From: Chaetomium olivaceum
Lineage: Eukaryota; Ascomycota; Sordariomycetes; Sordariales; Chaetomiaceae
Assembly (NCBI GenBank): GCA_039881045.1
Contig: JAYWVB010000087.1
Span: 1 to 64,000, forward strand
DNA: 64,000 bases
Reading direction: 5' to 3'
Shown here: positions 11,169-23,071 of the stretch, piece by piece
How positions within the stretch are numbered: the stretch's first letter is position 1
How the letters are laid out: each line of letters starts with the position of its first letter
Made by a program: the position numbers and the translations under genes
The notes under the pieces: model-generated
What the model saw: the letters and a program-made list of their open reading frames with translations, nothing else
Told to the model about the DNA's origin: nothing
Database searches by the model: none

Positions 11169-12425
11169 TCATTGCGTAGCTTTTTTGAGCGGTGCCGGCG
11201 TCGGGTTATGTTGGGTCTCCCACGCCTCGAAGTCCTTCTTGGCCTCCTCGACCTGCGTCTTGAGATGCTGCAGCTGCTTGTCGTAGTCCTCGAGAATCTA
11301 TCCCACACGTTAGTTGTCTGTTTCATAGTCCCAAGCGATCCATAATAAAAGAAACAACCCACCTTCTTCGCCTTGGCCTCAATCTCCTCGCCCAGCCCAT
11401 CACCATCCCCAAACCCAGGCTTGTTGATCTCATCCTTGAGGTTGTCCGCATACCCCCTGAGAATAATCAGACGGCTCCACAGCTCCTCCATGCGCGCGCT
11501 CAGGGCCGGGTCCTGGATGCTCTTGTCGATCTTGGCCAACTTCTGCTTCAGCTCATCCTCATCTCCACTGAGAGCATACCCACGGTTGCGCAGCACCTGG
11601 ACGCGCGAGGCAAGCACCAGGCAGCGGCGGCTCAGCTCGGCGTGGCGGCGGCGGGCGTTGAAGGCGCGCACGGTGTGCTCGAGGTCGTGGCGCGACAGGA
11701 TGGCGTCGAGGCTGGGCGTTAATAGCGTGCAGCTTGTTGTTGAACTCGACGATGACGCGCCGCTGCAGCGTCACGCGCGCGATGATGGAGGGAAAGCCCG
11801 CGCAGAGCACGGGGATGTAGTTGGGCGCTGGCTTGCGCTGCAGCGCTTCTTCCCATTCCTTGGGGTCTTCGTTGGGGCCGGGGCCATACAATGGCACCGT
11901 GTGCTCGTCGACTTTGTTGTAGAGGTAGGCCTTGAAGGCGCAATTGGGGTTGCTAGGGTCCCATTTCTCCGTGATGAGCTTCATCTGTTCGGGGATCGGT
12001 TTCTGGTCTGGTTTCGGTGCCAAGAGGCGCATGTTAGTATATCGCATGGTCGCGGTGGGAGAAGCGGTTCGGTGGGAAGGTTCGGTGGAGGGATGCAGAG
12101 CCAGAACGTACAGCTTGTGTGGCTGTTTGGCTGCCATAATGAACCGCCCGGCTGCGGGTTGGGATTTAGCTGCTGCTGCTGCTGTTGTTGTTGCTGTTGT
12201 TGTTGCTGCTGTTGCTGTTGTTGTTGTTGTTGCTGCTGCTGCTGCTGCTGAAGCTGCTGCTGCTGTTGTTGCTGCTGTTGCTATGGGTTCTATGCATCAG
12301 CTACCTATTTCGCTGCTGTACTTGGGAGCGCTTACAGTTGAGTTGCCGAGTGCTGGGCCAAATAGGCTAGTCGAACTGGGGCCGAACATCGACTGGCCCG
12401 CAGGCCGGTTCGTAGATGAGAACAT
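11169..12425 (-). CDS. NUP57: Nucleoporin Nup57/Nup54 (Nsp1 subcomplex), one frameshift
   Basis: Exons (minus) are 12425-12336, 12280-12112, 12007-11363 and 11297-11169. The 104-bp intron 12008-12111 has a textbook TACTAAC branch site. The ~343-aa product has a short N-terminus with only two FG dipeptides (SMFGP, SLFGP), then a Gln tract of about 35 residues. The conserved Nup54 core follows: ITEKWDPSNPNCAFKAYLYN, LQRKPAPNYIPVLCAGF and the FNNKLHAINASLDAIL coiled-coil, then the C-terminal coiled coil (ILEDYDKQLQHLKTQVEEAK). With Nsp1 and Nup49 it forms the central channel trimer of the nuclear pore, inferred from family knowledge. At 11714-11716 an extra C (minus strand) breaks the frame inside the conserved coil; removing it restores the family sequence, suggesting a homopolymer miscall. 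The FG-poor, Q-rich N-terminus is unusual. Confidence 0.88.
12170..12280 (-). repeat. CAG/CAA repeat encoding the Nup57 poly-Gln tract
   Basis: The minus strand reads a run of mixed CAG and CAA codons interrupted by one CTT (Leu). It lies in exon 2 of the nucleoporin gene, directly after an intron acceptor. Mixed codons suggest selection on the Gln tract and not simple slippage. Confidence 0.9.
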
Positions 12426-12905
12426 AACAGTGTTCGAAGCGTTGAATGTCGGCGTCGCGTGGGGCTCCGAGGGTTGTTGTCGCAAAGTGAAGGAAAACAG
12501 TCGACAACACGGAATTGCAGGGAGCTGCAGAGGGTGCTCAGACTTTCGGGTTCGGTAGAAAAAGGGGGTTTCTTCCGCAATTGGCGATTAGCAAAGGTCT
12601 AGCAAAACAACAACAATTCAAGCGGTGGTGTTGGCGATTTGGCCTTTGTTGTCGTCGGTAGAGGAGAGCTTTGCCTTTACCAGCTTTTTGGCTGGAGAAG
12701 CACACTCCACTGTCGGGCTGCTTGCTCCCAGCGCGTCGCCAAGCAGCAAGGGACGGTCCGAGCGTCTTCAACGCACAGCCAATTACTGCCGGCCCAAGTG
12801 GGACCCACACAGTCGGGAAGCCGAACCTCACAGGTTGAAAGCATCACCAGCTCCAAACAACGCACAGCTTTCGAATTGCAGGACGGGCCTGCCCACACAG
12901 TCAAC
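12426..12905. other. Divergent promoter region NUP57 / NDUFA8-like
   Basis: No coding sequence is supported; the short space must contain both promoters. No TATA box is evident, as is common for housekeeping genes. Confidence 0.5.
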
Positions 12906-13693
12906 ATGGCAGCGCGGAAGCCGGTGTAGGTATTTTCGAGTTTGCGCAAACCACCCCGGTCCCCAATTGAGCCGGTTGGAGGTAATGAGCACGGGCTTTG
13001 CTGACGAATTACAGCTTCAACCAGCAGGTCCTCTACGACACCACCCCGCTACCGGACTCGATCCCCAAAGTCAAGGAGATCGGTGCTAGCTCTGCCCCCC
13101 TTCTGTCGGCATCCTTTTTTATTGGCGCCCGGTGCAAGGACTACAATGACGACTACATGCAATGCAAGACCGAAAACCCGGGCAGGGGCGAGTTTGAGTG
13201 CATGAAGGAGGGCCGCCGTGTCACCAGATGCGCTCGGAGTGTGTACGTGCCCCTTTCTTAAGGTGTTGGGATGGAGAGTTAGTGGCTGGAGATGGACTAG
13301 CGATGGGTTGGATTCGGCTGTAGGTGTCTGCATGCTGACGATCCAGTCTCTAGGCTCGGACATCAACAAGTCCTGTCTAGAGCAGTTCCGCACCCACTGG
13401 CAATGCCTGGAGAACAACAATCAGCAGCTATGGCAATGCCGCCCCGACGAGTGGAAGCTGAACAAGTGTGTCTTTGAGAAACTAGTGCGTCGGCCTCTTC
13501 TCTTCTTATTACTGGCATGCGCTAACCGAGTCCTCCGTTTTGGCAGAATCTTGAGAAGGTTATCCCCGACCAGCCCAAGCAATCGACGCCCGTACACCTC
13601 AGACAAAGGCAGGTGTTTGCCCATAAATGGATTCAGCGGTGGGAGAAGCCGTTTGTTCCGGGACAATCTGAGGCATCAGAATCCTCGTCCTGA
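12906..13693 (+). CDS. Complex I accessory subunit, NDUFA8 / NUO-20.8 type
   Basis: Exons are 12906-12925, 13015-13240, 13347-13484 and 13547-13693, giving 176 aa. The first exon encodes MAARKPV and splices at GTAGGT into FNQQVLYDTTPLP. The core carries four CX9C motifs: CKDYNDDYMQC, CMKEGRRVTRC, CLEQFRTHWQC and CRPDEWKLNKC, i.e. a double CHCH fold, with IPKVKEIGASSAPLLSA ahead of it. This is the NDUFA8 (fungal 20.8 kDa) subunit of NADH:ubiquinone oxidoreductase, imported by the Mia40 disulfide relay and located on the intermembrane-space face. The end of exon 2 is uncertain: a better GTACGT donor lies two bases downstream but breaks the frame with any visible acceptor, so I use GTGTAC at 13241 with the CAG ending at 13346. 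Confidence 0.87.
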
Positions 13694-14267
13694 GTTGGCG
13701 GGGGTGGTGGTTCTTCTGGCACACCAAATGCGTTTGTTCACGCAGCCCGGAAATATCAACGGGCGGCTGGTTCTGGGCCCAGACCTGTACATACATACCA
13801 AGAGTTAGAGAGGCTCATCCGGCTACATCTTGTGAAATTCTGTTTTTTGGACGTTTGAACTCTGCCTGGGAACCTCACTGTTCGTCGGCGCTCTGGGGCG
13901 TGGCACCTCATTGACTCTGCGCTAGCCACCGACAATCCGGACTATAAGGGACCAGACAAATAACGTGCTAGAGCCCGTTCAACGGACAATGAGCGTCGTC
14001 CCTCGTCCGTGGTAGTCGAGGCAATCAGTGGGACGTAGAGTCGGATTAGATGGTACGAAGAATGACATCGACAACGGGCAGTATCACACGGCGCATCAGA
14101 AAGCAGCAACGGAGCTTGAACGGCCAACGGAAACACATATCAGACCTACGCGGTCCCCGTCAAAGCAGAGCTTAAGCTACTTATTGGATTTTGATACTGT
14201 CCCCCAGCGCCGATAGAGCGAAGGGAGCCGAGTTCGAGCCACGCCATCCAGTATGTCACGACCACTG

Positions 14268-14624
14268 TGTTGAAGGTACGAGGGTGGGGCGCGGGACGCC
14301 CCGGACCAATCGTTAACATGGCCAATGAGCAACGTGCTCAGTGGGCTCAGTGACTGAGCAAGGTGAGCAACGTGCTCAGTGGGCTCAGCGACTGAGCAAG
14401 GTGAGCAGCGTGCTCAGCGACTGAGCAGACTGAGCACCCGGGAATTAGATAGTATATAGTCACTCGTTCTGGAGAGCTCTGGGAGTTCTCCAGTTAGCAA
14501 TCACAACTACAGTTCGCTACAAGCTCGAGAGCCTACTGTTGAGACAAGTCTTTGTTGTGCACCTTTTGGCTGCACCGAACCTAGTACCTTTGCAAGACAC
14601 CTTCAATCAGACTGAACCCTAACA
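14268..14624. mobile_element. Possible degenerate LTR (TGTT...AACA)
   Basis: A 357-bp segment begins TGTTGAAGG and ends CCTAACA, i.e. has the TGTT/AACA termini of retroviral-type LTRs. It contains a TATATAG box at 14453-14459 about two-thirds through and is followed by unmatched sequence. The immediate 5-bp flanks (CACTG, GGACG) do not form a target duplication, and no reverse transcriptase or clear primer-binding site follows, so this is tentative. Confidence 0.3.
14327..14438. repeat. 38-bp tandem repeat rich in GCTCAGT/ACTGAGC
   Basis: Two near-perfect 38-bp units (14327-14364, 14365-14402) and a shorter third (to about 14438) are visible. Each unit contains several copies of TGAGC and its complement GCTCA, so the array can fold on itself. 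It lies inside the candidate LTR. Confidence 0.85.
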
Positions 14625-17600
14625 GGACGAGGTCCAGGAGAGGTTCGTCACACAGTACCACAAACCCGGCAACAATGTTGTGTTCATCAGCGACAGTATG
14701 CAGCGAAGCTCATCGCTATCTCACGAGAATACGTTGGAAAAGAGAACGAGACTCGATGTGAAGAATTCTTACCGTGTCAAGGTCACGACACGGTAGACCA
14801 ACACACCAGGTCTCAATGCAGGTTACCTAGATCTCACTCTGCTACCGTTCACTACGATGCTTGCGCAAAGAGCGTGTTGGTGGTTGGTGCCCTGGATAGT
14901 GTCCGAGTCGCACATGACATATGCAAACGACCTTGTGAAGCAAATGAGGATTCCCCGGTTTCTCCCCGCTCGTTACAGCCAGGGACCATCACCATTCAGG
15001 GGCGCTTTGTATTGTGGCAAAGTGGGTAGGGTCTTGAGTGATACAGACTGTGATCAATAGCATGTTTAGTCTTGTCATGGAGAACTCAAGGTAAGAAACG
15101 AGATGCGTCTCTTTGGCTGTTTGCTTCGTTTCAAAGCACTACCCGAGAACCACAATCTATCCGCAGCTGATTCTTCCCAACACCCCCTTACTCCTGCATA
15201 TGCAACAAGTTTGTAGGACTTACATATCATAACGAACGAACAGGTTGATGATCGTGCTGTCTCGGGTGGACGCGGATTCGAGCTGTCTGTTGTGCTCCAT
15301 GCACGTGGTGGACACAAGAATCACCCAAGCCGGGCCCCAGATACGCTCATCTGATGGGAGAGGTCATCTTGTCGCCAAAGCCACAATCAAAATGGGACAA
15401 GCAGCATCCCGAGACCGGCCGCTCCTGGCACACAAACTAAGACTAACATGTTTGACGCGCGTCCCCGTATCACATTGGCGGAAGATCAGGCGGCAAGATG
15501 AATCTTTTCTTCAGCGGCCGACGTGACAAGACAACCGGCCGCTATCAAACGTCGACCAGCCCTCAGCTCGACGGCCGCCACAGCCCCCACGCACAACCAC
15601 ACAAGCGCACACAAGGCATCATACGCACACACAATCCCGCCTTCGCCTCAAATGCGGAAAATGCGTGTTCATGCGTGCACAGGCCCACCGCCGACCGCGT
15701 ACTGTACCCAAGCTGCCGGTGTCAGGGTGCCAGTGAACATGAGTCCGGGGCATCCCCTCCGCCAGGCCGGATGGATCACTCGCTTGGGCGATCTCAAAAC
15801 AGGCCGTCGGTTCCCCAGGCCTTCTACCCTAGTGTAGGCCCCCCAGAACCCCTCCACCCCAGACCCGCACGCAAGGAGTTAGGCGGTAAACAATATATCA
15901 GACGGGCTGTTATGGGTTGTTTGAAGCCGATTGTCATCAACCCACCCCGACCCGTCCCCGCGGCCCGGCCTCGGAACTTTGGGCTCGGTGCCTGGCTTTG
16001 GGGGCGGGAACTTCGAGAGCCTCGCACTTAGGTACATACCTGGCCTCCTTACGGCTGCGATTCGGAATCCAACGAGTAGCAATTCGCCTAGAATGGGGCT
16101 GGTCGCCACAGATCTGTGGTTGAATGGGGATTTTGCCAATGCGAGGGGAACACAAGTCACGGCGTCGGAGCCACAACAGCGGGGTTTGGAGGGGGATGGC
16201 CGCGTTATGAGGCCGGTTTGTTGTCCGCTGTTGTGAGACGCTAATCTCAATCTCCGGAGCAAGATGTATCTGCACAGTTAGTTATCGCGGCGTACCCGAA
16301 ACACCATCTTTTTCGTTTGGAAGGAAATGACCTCAGCGGCGCTGTGAAGAATTCCGTGGATTGCAGGGTGTTAAGCGTTGAAGTGGAGGTCGCCTTAAGG
16401 TTTTGTGGAGATGCGCCTGAGAAAAAGCTCGGACTTGAAGATCGGGGAAAGATCATCTGGATCAGCAAGGAATCGACGCTAACTTCAAGCTGACCTGTTT
16501 GTTTCCTGGCCTTCCAAAACATTATGGTCGTTTCGGTTGGGCATGTTTACTAACAACGTCCCTTCAATGGTTTCAAATTCCTCACCTGGGCAAAAAGCTC
16601 CCAAGGGAAGATATGCTGGATTCTGTTCCTTTTTTTTTCTTTTTTTCTTTTTTGCTTTTCCGCATTTCTCCCGCACCTTCCCTCATATCCACCCGGTGTC
16701 CCAAAATGGTGGAAACTTCCAGGCTGGAACCCGAAAACGAGGTTCAAGAGCCGGGTAGGGCCTGGACATTGCTACGGTGACAAGCCGTATTGGGTTTTCC
16801 ATGAAGCCCGCCGACGGCAAGGCTGGTGCGTGCGGTGCCAGGCAACGGTAACCTTTGTCAGCCGTGTTTTCCAGGACCGATGGGATGGTCCAATTAAGGT
16901 ATCTAAGTAGTGAGTAAGTTCCCAAACTCAGGCACCTCCTCGCCTTACCGAGCGAATTTCTTTTCGTTTCTCCCCCTGTACTTGATATGCAGTGATATGT
17001 AAACGTCCGGCACGGGGGGATTGCAACTTGGCATGGACGGGAGGAATTCCCAATGCTCCACTCATGCTGGCCTTGGGGTCCAAGAAATCTAAGCTTAAGC
17101 TTTATATGTGACATGGCGCGGACATCGTTGACAGATAAGACGGCGCATTGCTGATGAAATTGATTTCGGTCCCCTTTCCAAAGTTCGGTGCATGTCACTG
17201 CATGACGAGCCAGCTGCACGCCAAGTGCGACCGTTTGGTGGAGAAGAAATTGACCCGATAATAGCGCGTTTCAGGAGGGCGCCGTTTGCTCTCATTGGGT
17301 AACACGACCGCTTTCAAACAGAGCAGCGGGTTCAGAAAATCGCCCAGCGAATGAGCGGCAATCCAAACAGCCCAAAACAGGGAATTGTCCGCAAGAAACA
17401 TGCCAGTAACGAGGAGAGAAATCCGATCGCCCAAGGAAGAAAACATCTCACGAACGTGACAGCGGCTGTCAATTTGTTATCTTCAGAAATTACACTCAAA
17501 GTCGTTCCCTTACCCATGACCTCAATACCATGAGAGAGTTGAGTCTCGGGAGTTGGGGTTCACATCGGAGGCGCTACCTGAAAACAGAAACCGCCCAGAG

Positions 17601-19310
17601 CCATTTTCTGCAACCCCGTCATCGTCCTGCAAGGCACAGTCCTCCAATTGGTTGCTGCAGATGTCAGGGGCGGCAGAAGTGCAAGCCAAGTGGGGACGAA
17701 TTTGACGCCGCACCTCTTGGGGTGTCTTTCTCCTGAGGTAAAGGTATCCAGGTGCCCAGTTCCCTGATCAAAGTGAGGGCGGTCATGGAGGCGGCCCGTT
17801 CAGAAACATGGGATGGACGGTTTCCTGCGCCCGGGAGCCAATGGCCTTGTTACTGTGGCACCCCATCTGAGGTGGTCGGGAGACCCCGACCAGGGCAACA
17901 GAGGGCCCATGGCACAGTTACTGGGTAGAAGATCTCGACCGCAGACCATCCGTGACGATGCACCCGTGCGCAACCCATCTGTGGTCTTGAATCGTGGCCG
18001 CCAGCGAACTCGAACGTTAGGAAGTCCGAGTATATGTAGAACCGAGCCTCGCACTGCCACCGTGAACCGGCCAGCTGCCCCCCTTCCACTCCCCCGAGAT
18101 TCTCTCGGGCTGATCTGATCGCGCCGCAACCTGAGCTGATGAATCCGCACCTACTTACAAGTTCCCTGCCGTTTGACGTCCCTTGGCTAATTTGGCCATC
18201 CCCCGCAATCGGGTTTGGCGAAAATTGAAGGGGCTCCAAAACTGGGACCCAGCTTTTCTGGAATTGCTGGGGATTTGGGGGACCCCCCTCAGGTTCCAGG
18301 TTCCATCTGGCTGGCCTGCCCCCGGGGTCCGCGTGGATCAGATTGGGCCCCACCTGCTCCCGCCTGCTAAGAACACCCGTTCCTGCTTCCTTCAACCGCA
18401 CCTACTTCCTTTTATTCACCACGCGACCGCCGAGTTTGGCCTTCAACTCGCACCTCGTTCCCTTCTTTTCCACCCTTCCCTTTTGAAGTCTTATACTTCG
18501 GTCCACTCCTTCACAAACATCCCCGCACTCACCGACGACCTAGAAGTCGCACTCCCTTCCTTTTCGAGCGCTATTTCGGCATTTTCACTCCTTTTTACAC
18601 CACCAAACAAGCACTCCTTTGCATTCTCGACGGCGGAGCTGTCACCTGAGTTTCGAGCGACCCCAGATTCGTGTGGTTGGTGCAGCATTCGTGGATCCCA
18701 CCCTAGCCGTGGCAGACATCGAGTACCATCATCGCCCTTCGCTTCCTCTCCGTCACTCCTCTCACAGGCGTCTTTCCCCCGACCGTCGTGTGCGGCAAGA
18801 GACTCGACGTCATCTGGGTTCAGACAGGCAGGCCATCCTACTGTCCTACCCCACGGCTGCCTTCGAGCATAAAACCCCATCATATCCTTGACGGACCCCG
18901 AGCGACAGCAGTGCTGCCTCTCCAGCTGGCTCTGAGTTCACAGAACTTGACTCCTTCAAAGGAAACAAATACATTTAGGTAGGTTTCATTGTTCGCTTTA
19001 TTTGGTTCCCGACCACTCCCAACGGACAAACCTCGAAGGCTATTGTGCAGTGCCTCGAGTAACGCCCTTTGTTGTGCGCTCCGAGGGTGGCTTATTCGTC
19101 CAAGTGGACTCGTCAACCCATGACCAACATCATGAGGTTACTTGAGAGAGTTCATCAGCCCCAGCCAATACTTGCACGTTCATATCAACACCACTAAGCC
19201 TCAGTACCACGACTCCCCCGCCTCATACTTTCAGCCCCCGCACCATAGAATGCCTACATAAAAGATACAGAATTCACACTAATCACATTCATAGCACAAC
19301 AACTGTCACG

Positions 19311-20402
19311 ATGAAGTCCTCCATCTTCCTCGCCACTTGCGGCGCCATCTTGGCCGTTGCCAGCCCCATCCTCCAAGGCCGCAAGATTTACGTCAAGACA
19401 GATGTCGTCACTGAATGGGTCACCGTCACGGTAACTGACGGCGATACTTCCACGACCTTCCGCCGCCCCAACCCTAGGCCCAAGGCCACTACGACCACCA
19501 CACCCGCGGAGCCTTCTAGCACCGCCCTGCCCCCACCTCCTCCCCCTCCCCCCGCTTCCACCCCCGAACCCGTCGTCGAAGCCGCTTCCAAGCCCACTTC
19601 TACGCCCGAGCCCAAGCCGACCCCGAAGCCGTCTCCCAAGGTTGCTCCGGTTGTCGAGTCGCCCAAGCCCGCCGAGCCCTCGCCTGACCCGGCGCCCAAG
19701 CCTGACCCGGAGCCCAAACCCGCCCCTTCGCCTACCAAGGATGAGACCGCACAGCCCTCGGACTACTCCAGCACCGCCGTCTACCATCACAATATCCACC
19801 GCTTCAACCATTCCGCCAGCGCCGTCGAGTGGGACGATGAAATTGCTGGTCACGCCAAGACCCTGGCCGAGAGATGCGTTTTTGAGCACGACACGTGAGT
19901 TTCACCACTGGTATTATGGTCTCGGGGCCAACGTTGGCTAACAGTGTATCCAGTAAAATTGGCGGCGGCGGCTACGGCCAGAACCTTGCCATGTGGGGCT
20001 CTTCCGAGGACCCCGAGTCCTTTGGCGCCGCAGCGTCCGTCGCTCGCGCGGCCAGCAACGGCTGGTACAACGGCGAGGTGAATCTCTTCCCCACCAGCGA
20101 TTATGGCAAGGACAGCCCCAACATGGCCAACTTCAAGGAGTGGGGCCACTTCACCCAGCTTGTCTGGAGGGAGACCAAGAAGGTTGGCTGCCACAGCCAC
20201 TTTTGCCCCCCGGGCACCATGTCAGGATTGGGCTCTTGGTACACTGTCTGCAACTACTCCCCTGCCGGTATGTTCCTTTCTTGTTGTGTCCAGTATGTAC
20301 TGTATTTTCCTTTGCTAACAGTTGTCTCCAGGCAACATGGGTGGCGCGTACGCCGACAACGTCAAGCCTCCCCAGGGCCAAGCCATCTTTGCGGCTCCCT
20401 AA
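19311..20402 (+). CDS. Secreted SCP/CAP-domain (PR-1-like) protein with Pro-rich linker
   Basis: Exons are 19311-19894, 19954-20267 and 20332-20402, giving 322 aa. An N-terminal signal peptide (MKSSIFLATCGAILAVAS) is followed by about 110 residues of Pro/Thr/Ser/Lys-rich low-complexity linker (runs of PPPPPPPP and KPxPxP). The CAP domain begins near residue 158 (HHNIHRFNHSASAVEWD). It contains the family hallmarks GHFTQLVWRETKKVGC (CAP1) and WYTVCNYSPAGN (CAP2), plus the conserved YGQNLAMW. Fungal members (Pry/PR-1-like) are secreted and bind sterols or fatty acids; that role is known for the family and inferred here. The Pro-rich region suggests a cell-wall spacer. The frame is intact. Confidence 0.92.
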
Positions 20403-22692
20403 GCGGAAACCCGCCCCCGCAGTCATATCAAGACGCGATCGTCCTGATCTACAAAGCCCAACAGCGGCGGCCGTTTAGTTTTCGCTTCATGTAGTGTATC
20501 TATTTGTACACATATCTTCTCCTCGACCAGATCGAGTGTTCCATGGTTTTCTCCACATTCTTGACGCGAGCAGCGCCTTTCGGTGACAATATCGAGGGCG
20601 CCAGGTTACATATTCAGCCACATACGACGACAATCTATCTCGCGACGACGACATGAGGTCTTGGGATTTACGACAGGTTCTTCTGGGATAGTAACGAAGG
20701 ACTCTTTTGGGAATGGTTGACTCGCTTTCTCTTCTTTGGCACGGTCATCCGCTTGGCTCTGACCGCAGCCCGTTTGTCTTTTTTGAACATTCTGTTTTGT
20801 ATCGAGTTACGTTGACTCATTCGCTTCTTTCTACCCTCTGGCAAGCATCGGGGGGCTTAACACAAATCTGGCCGCCGCCGTTCCTCACCCAAACTTGCAT
20901 TGTCGTTGTTCATAGACACGCATAGCCACGGAGTTTGTGTGTCCGTGTTGCTCTTACTGAGAAGGATCAGATTTGTGTCTCTTGCCTGTGCTTATTGTGA
21001 TGTTGTAAATTTGCACCACCCACAAACATGCTTCACTGCCTTGGGTCGCTCCGACGGGCCGCTGCAGAGGCCTGGAACCAAACGCGACAGAGGACACCGT
21101 TCCGTGTTACATGACCCCTGGCGGGTCTGAAACTGGGCCGCCGAAGGAGGTGCGTTCCCAACACAGGCGGAAAAGATCAAATGGGTGTAGGCGGCACGGA
21201 AAGCGGGGGTCGCCTCTTGTTTTGAGTCCCTCATTATCTCGTCCCTACATTCATCAGCTCGTGCTACATGGTATGGTGGCACGGCTGACTTGTTTGTGTC
21301 GTCTGACGACGGGGGCGGGAGGAAGAGGCGTGGCACCCTTAACTAGCTGGTGACACCACCCGTTTTCAGGGGAGAGGGATGGGGGCGGAAGGCAAGGTTA
21401 AAGTTAAATTGGATTCATCCTCCCACTTCTAAAAGCGTGTGTAGGTGTCATGGTGCACTTTTCCTTGGTATCAGAAGGCAGCAGGCTACCCGGCATGTAC
21501 TTGTTTTAGGTCTGGGCTGATTCTGTTGTTTCGCGCCTGGCGGGCAAAGGTCGGCAAGATGTCAGCTCGGTAGCCCGCGCCGCTGAGGCGAATGAGTATT
21601 CCTTTCCTCTGACGCAGAGTGCTTACCCAAGAGTACTTACCCACCATGAAGCTGCGGGAATCGTAAAATCATCCGTCAAGGCCTTGTTATATAGCTGCCA
21701 TGAACCGGTGTCAACACCCATATTCCGGTATAAGATGGAGAGATGATACCATTAATACGTCGTAGGCGTAAGGGTTATGACCTTCAACAAAAATGAACCA
21801 TTCACCACCTCGACGTGACATATGGATCTGCTCGGCCAACTTAACGGTTGATCGTAGGTCGAGCACTGGAGGCCGTGATATCCATGCACCTGACATCCAT
21901 GTCATACCAGTAGTACTTTACAATATACAATGCTCGATACCTCCCCTCCTACTGATATGCCCACCCACATTCTTATTTTCCAAATACCGAAGTGAGTTTG
22001 TCACGCATGACCCCCCCCCCCCCTCGTCGCACGGCCTGCCTGTAACAGCCTGGTAATCTGAGACGAATCTGGGCACACGAAATTACCTTTCTCGTTCGCG
22101 GTCCTGAGCTGGGTGAGCTGTGGCTGATTGTCCTGAGCTTTCCCTGATTCTTCCCTGAGCTAGGGTGATCCCATACGCGGCCGCCGCATAGCCTCAGTCA
22201 CAATACAAACTAGCATACCCCAATTTAGATTCAGAAGTAAGAAAACGGTGTTTGTGCTATCTAAAGTTGCTAGGTGCTAAGGGTAGGCCTTCCTCGAGCA
22301 TTAATACTACAAAATTCCCTCAGCAAGTCTGCTCTACCTTGTAACTTGATGGGATATAAGCATTTCAGGCTGCTGACCCCATTGCTGCAGGGTAACGGGA
22401 GGCATGCTTGTCGTCGCTTTTGACGAGAGATCCGGAACTTGGCCCCAAGTAACATCAAAACTAAGGGGCAGTTAACCAATCCCCCCCCTCCCCCGGCCGA
22501 GGAGAGACGCACGCGCCCCCAAACAACAGGAGTGGATTTTCGTGTGCGGGGTAATCCCGTTTTCCTCGATCGTCTTTCATGCTCAAGAGCACACACACTC
22601 TACGGCACCGTCTGGTCTGTCATCCGAGTGTCTCCATTGACAGCTTGAACCGAGTGCAATTATTCCCCAGTATAAAGACCGAGTTTTGCGCC
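20403..22692. other. Gene-free region with poly-C run
   Basis: I see no supportable gene. A 13-C homopolymer lies at 22011-22023. The right part becomes richer in A+T. Confidence 0.5.
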
Positions 22693-23071
22693 ATGTCTGC
22701 TGAAACCTACCACCCCTGCCGGAAATGCGGCAGAGTCCACCCTCCCCGTATGCGCCGGCCTCTGGGCAGTTACTACTTCGCTGCTTGTTGCTACTTTATT
22801 TGGAGGGCCGGCCGTGCGCTACCTCATGTTCAGGACTCGTTGATCGCAGCCGCAAGGGACCCAACCTGTGATGGAGCACATCAAAAAATGCCTCGGTGCC
22901 TATGCCCGTGAGCTTGCGTGGATTGCTTGGTACGCCGTTGAGAAAGGGATGTATGTGTGGCTCGGGAAGAGCATGTTGGAGGAGTCTGTGGGGTATTACC
23001 CATTTCAGATTCCGGTTTTCGCTGTTATCGATTTCCTATGGGATGGCGGATATCTGGGCAGATTCAAGTGA
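22693..23071 (+). CDS. Small protein of unknown function (one frameshift)
   Basis: I do not recognise this family. A first frame from 22693 encodes MSAETYHPCRKCGRVHPP (a CxxC pair) and LGSYYFAACCYFIWRAGRALPHVQDSLIAAARDP. A second frame, one base away, continues with VMEHIKKCLGAYARELAWIA and ends DFLWDGGYLGRFK at 23071. Removing one base at about 22860-22867 joins both into a 125-aa protein, the same type of error seen elsewhere. Both parts are hydrophobic/aromatic with plausible codon use. A TATAAAG at 22671 is too close to 22693 for a normal leader, so the start could instead be the ATG at 22750. Could be a chance ORF pair. Confidence 0.4.

Larger units (their letters stand above)
13694..19310. 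other. 5.6-kb gene-poor region
   Basis: No recognisable gene is seen. It holds a possible decayed LTR with tandem repeats (14268-14624), pyrimidine-rich stretches, and a 230-codon open frame (18183-18872, +) with no recognisable domain in a C/T-rich context that looks like promoter or leader sequence. The last ~300 bp form the promoter of the SCP gene. Confidence 0.5.

Noticed and set aside
14231..14240. GAGTTCGAGCC resembling a tRNA B box
   Set aside because: No A box, acceptor stem or anticodon stem can be folded around it.
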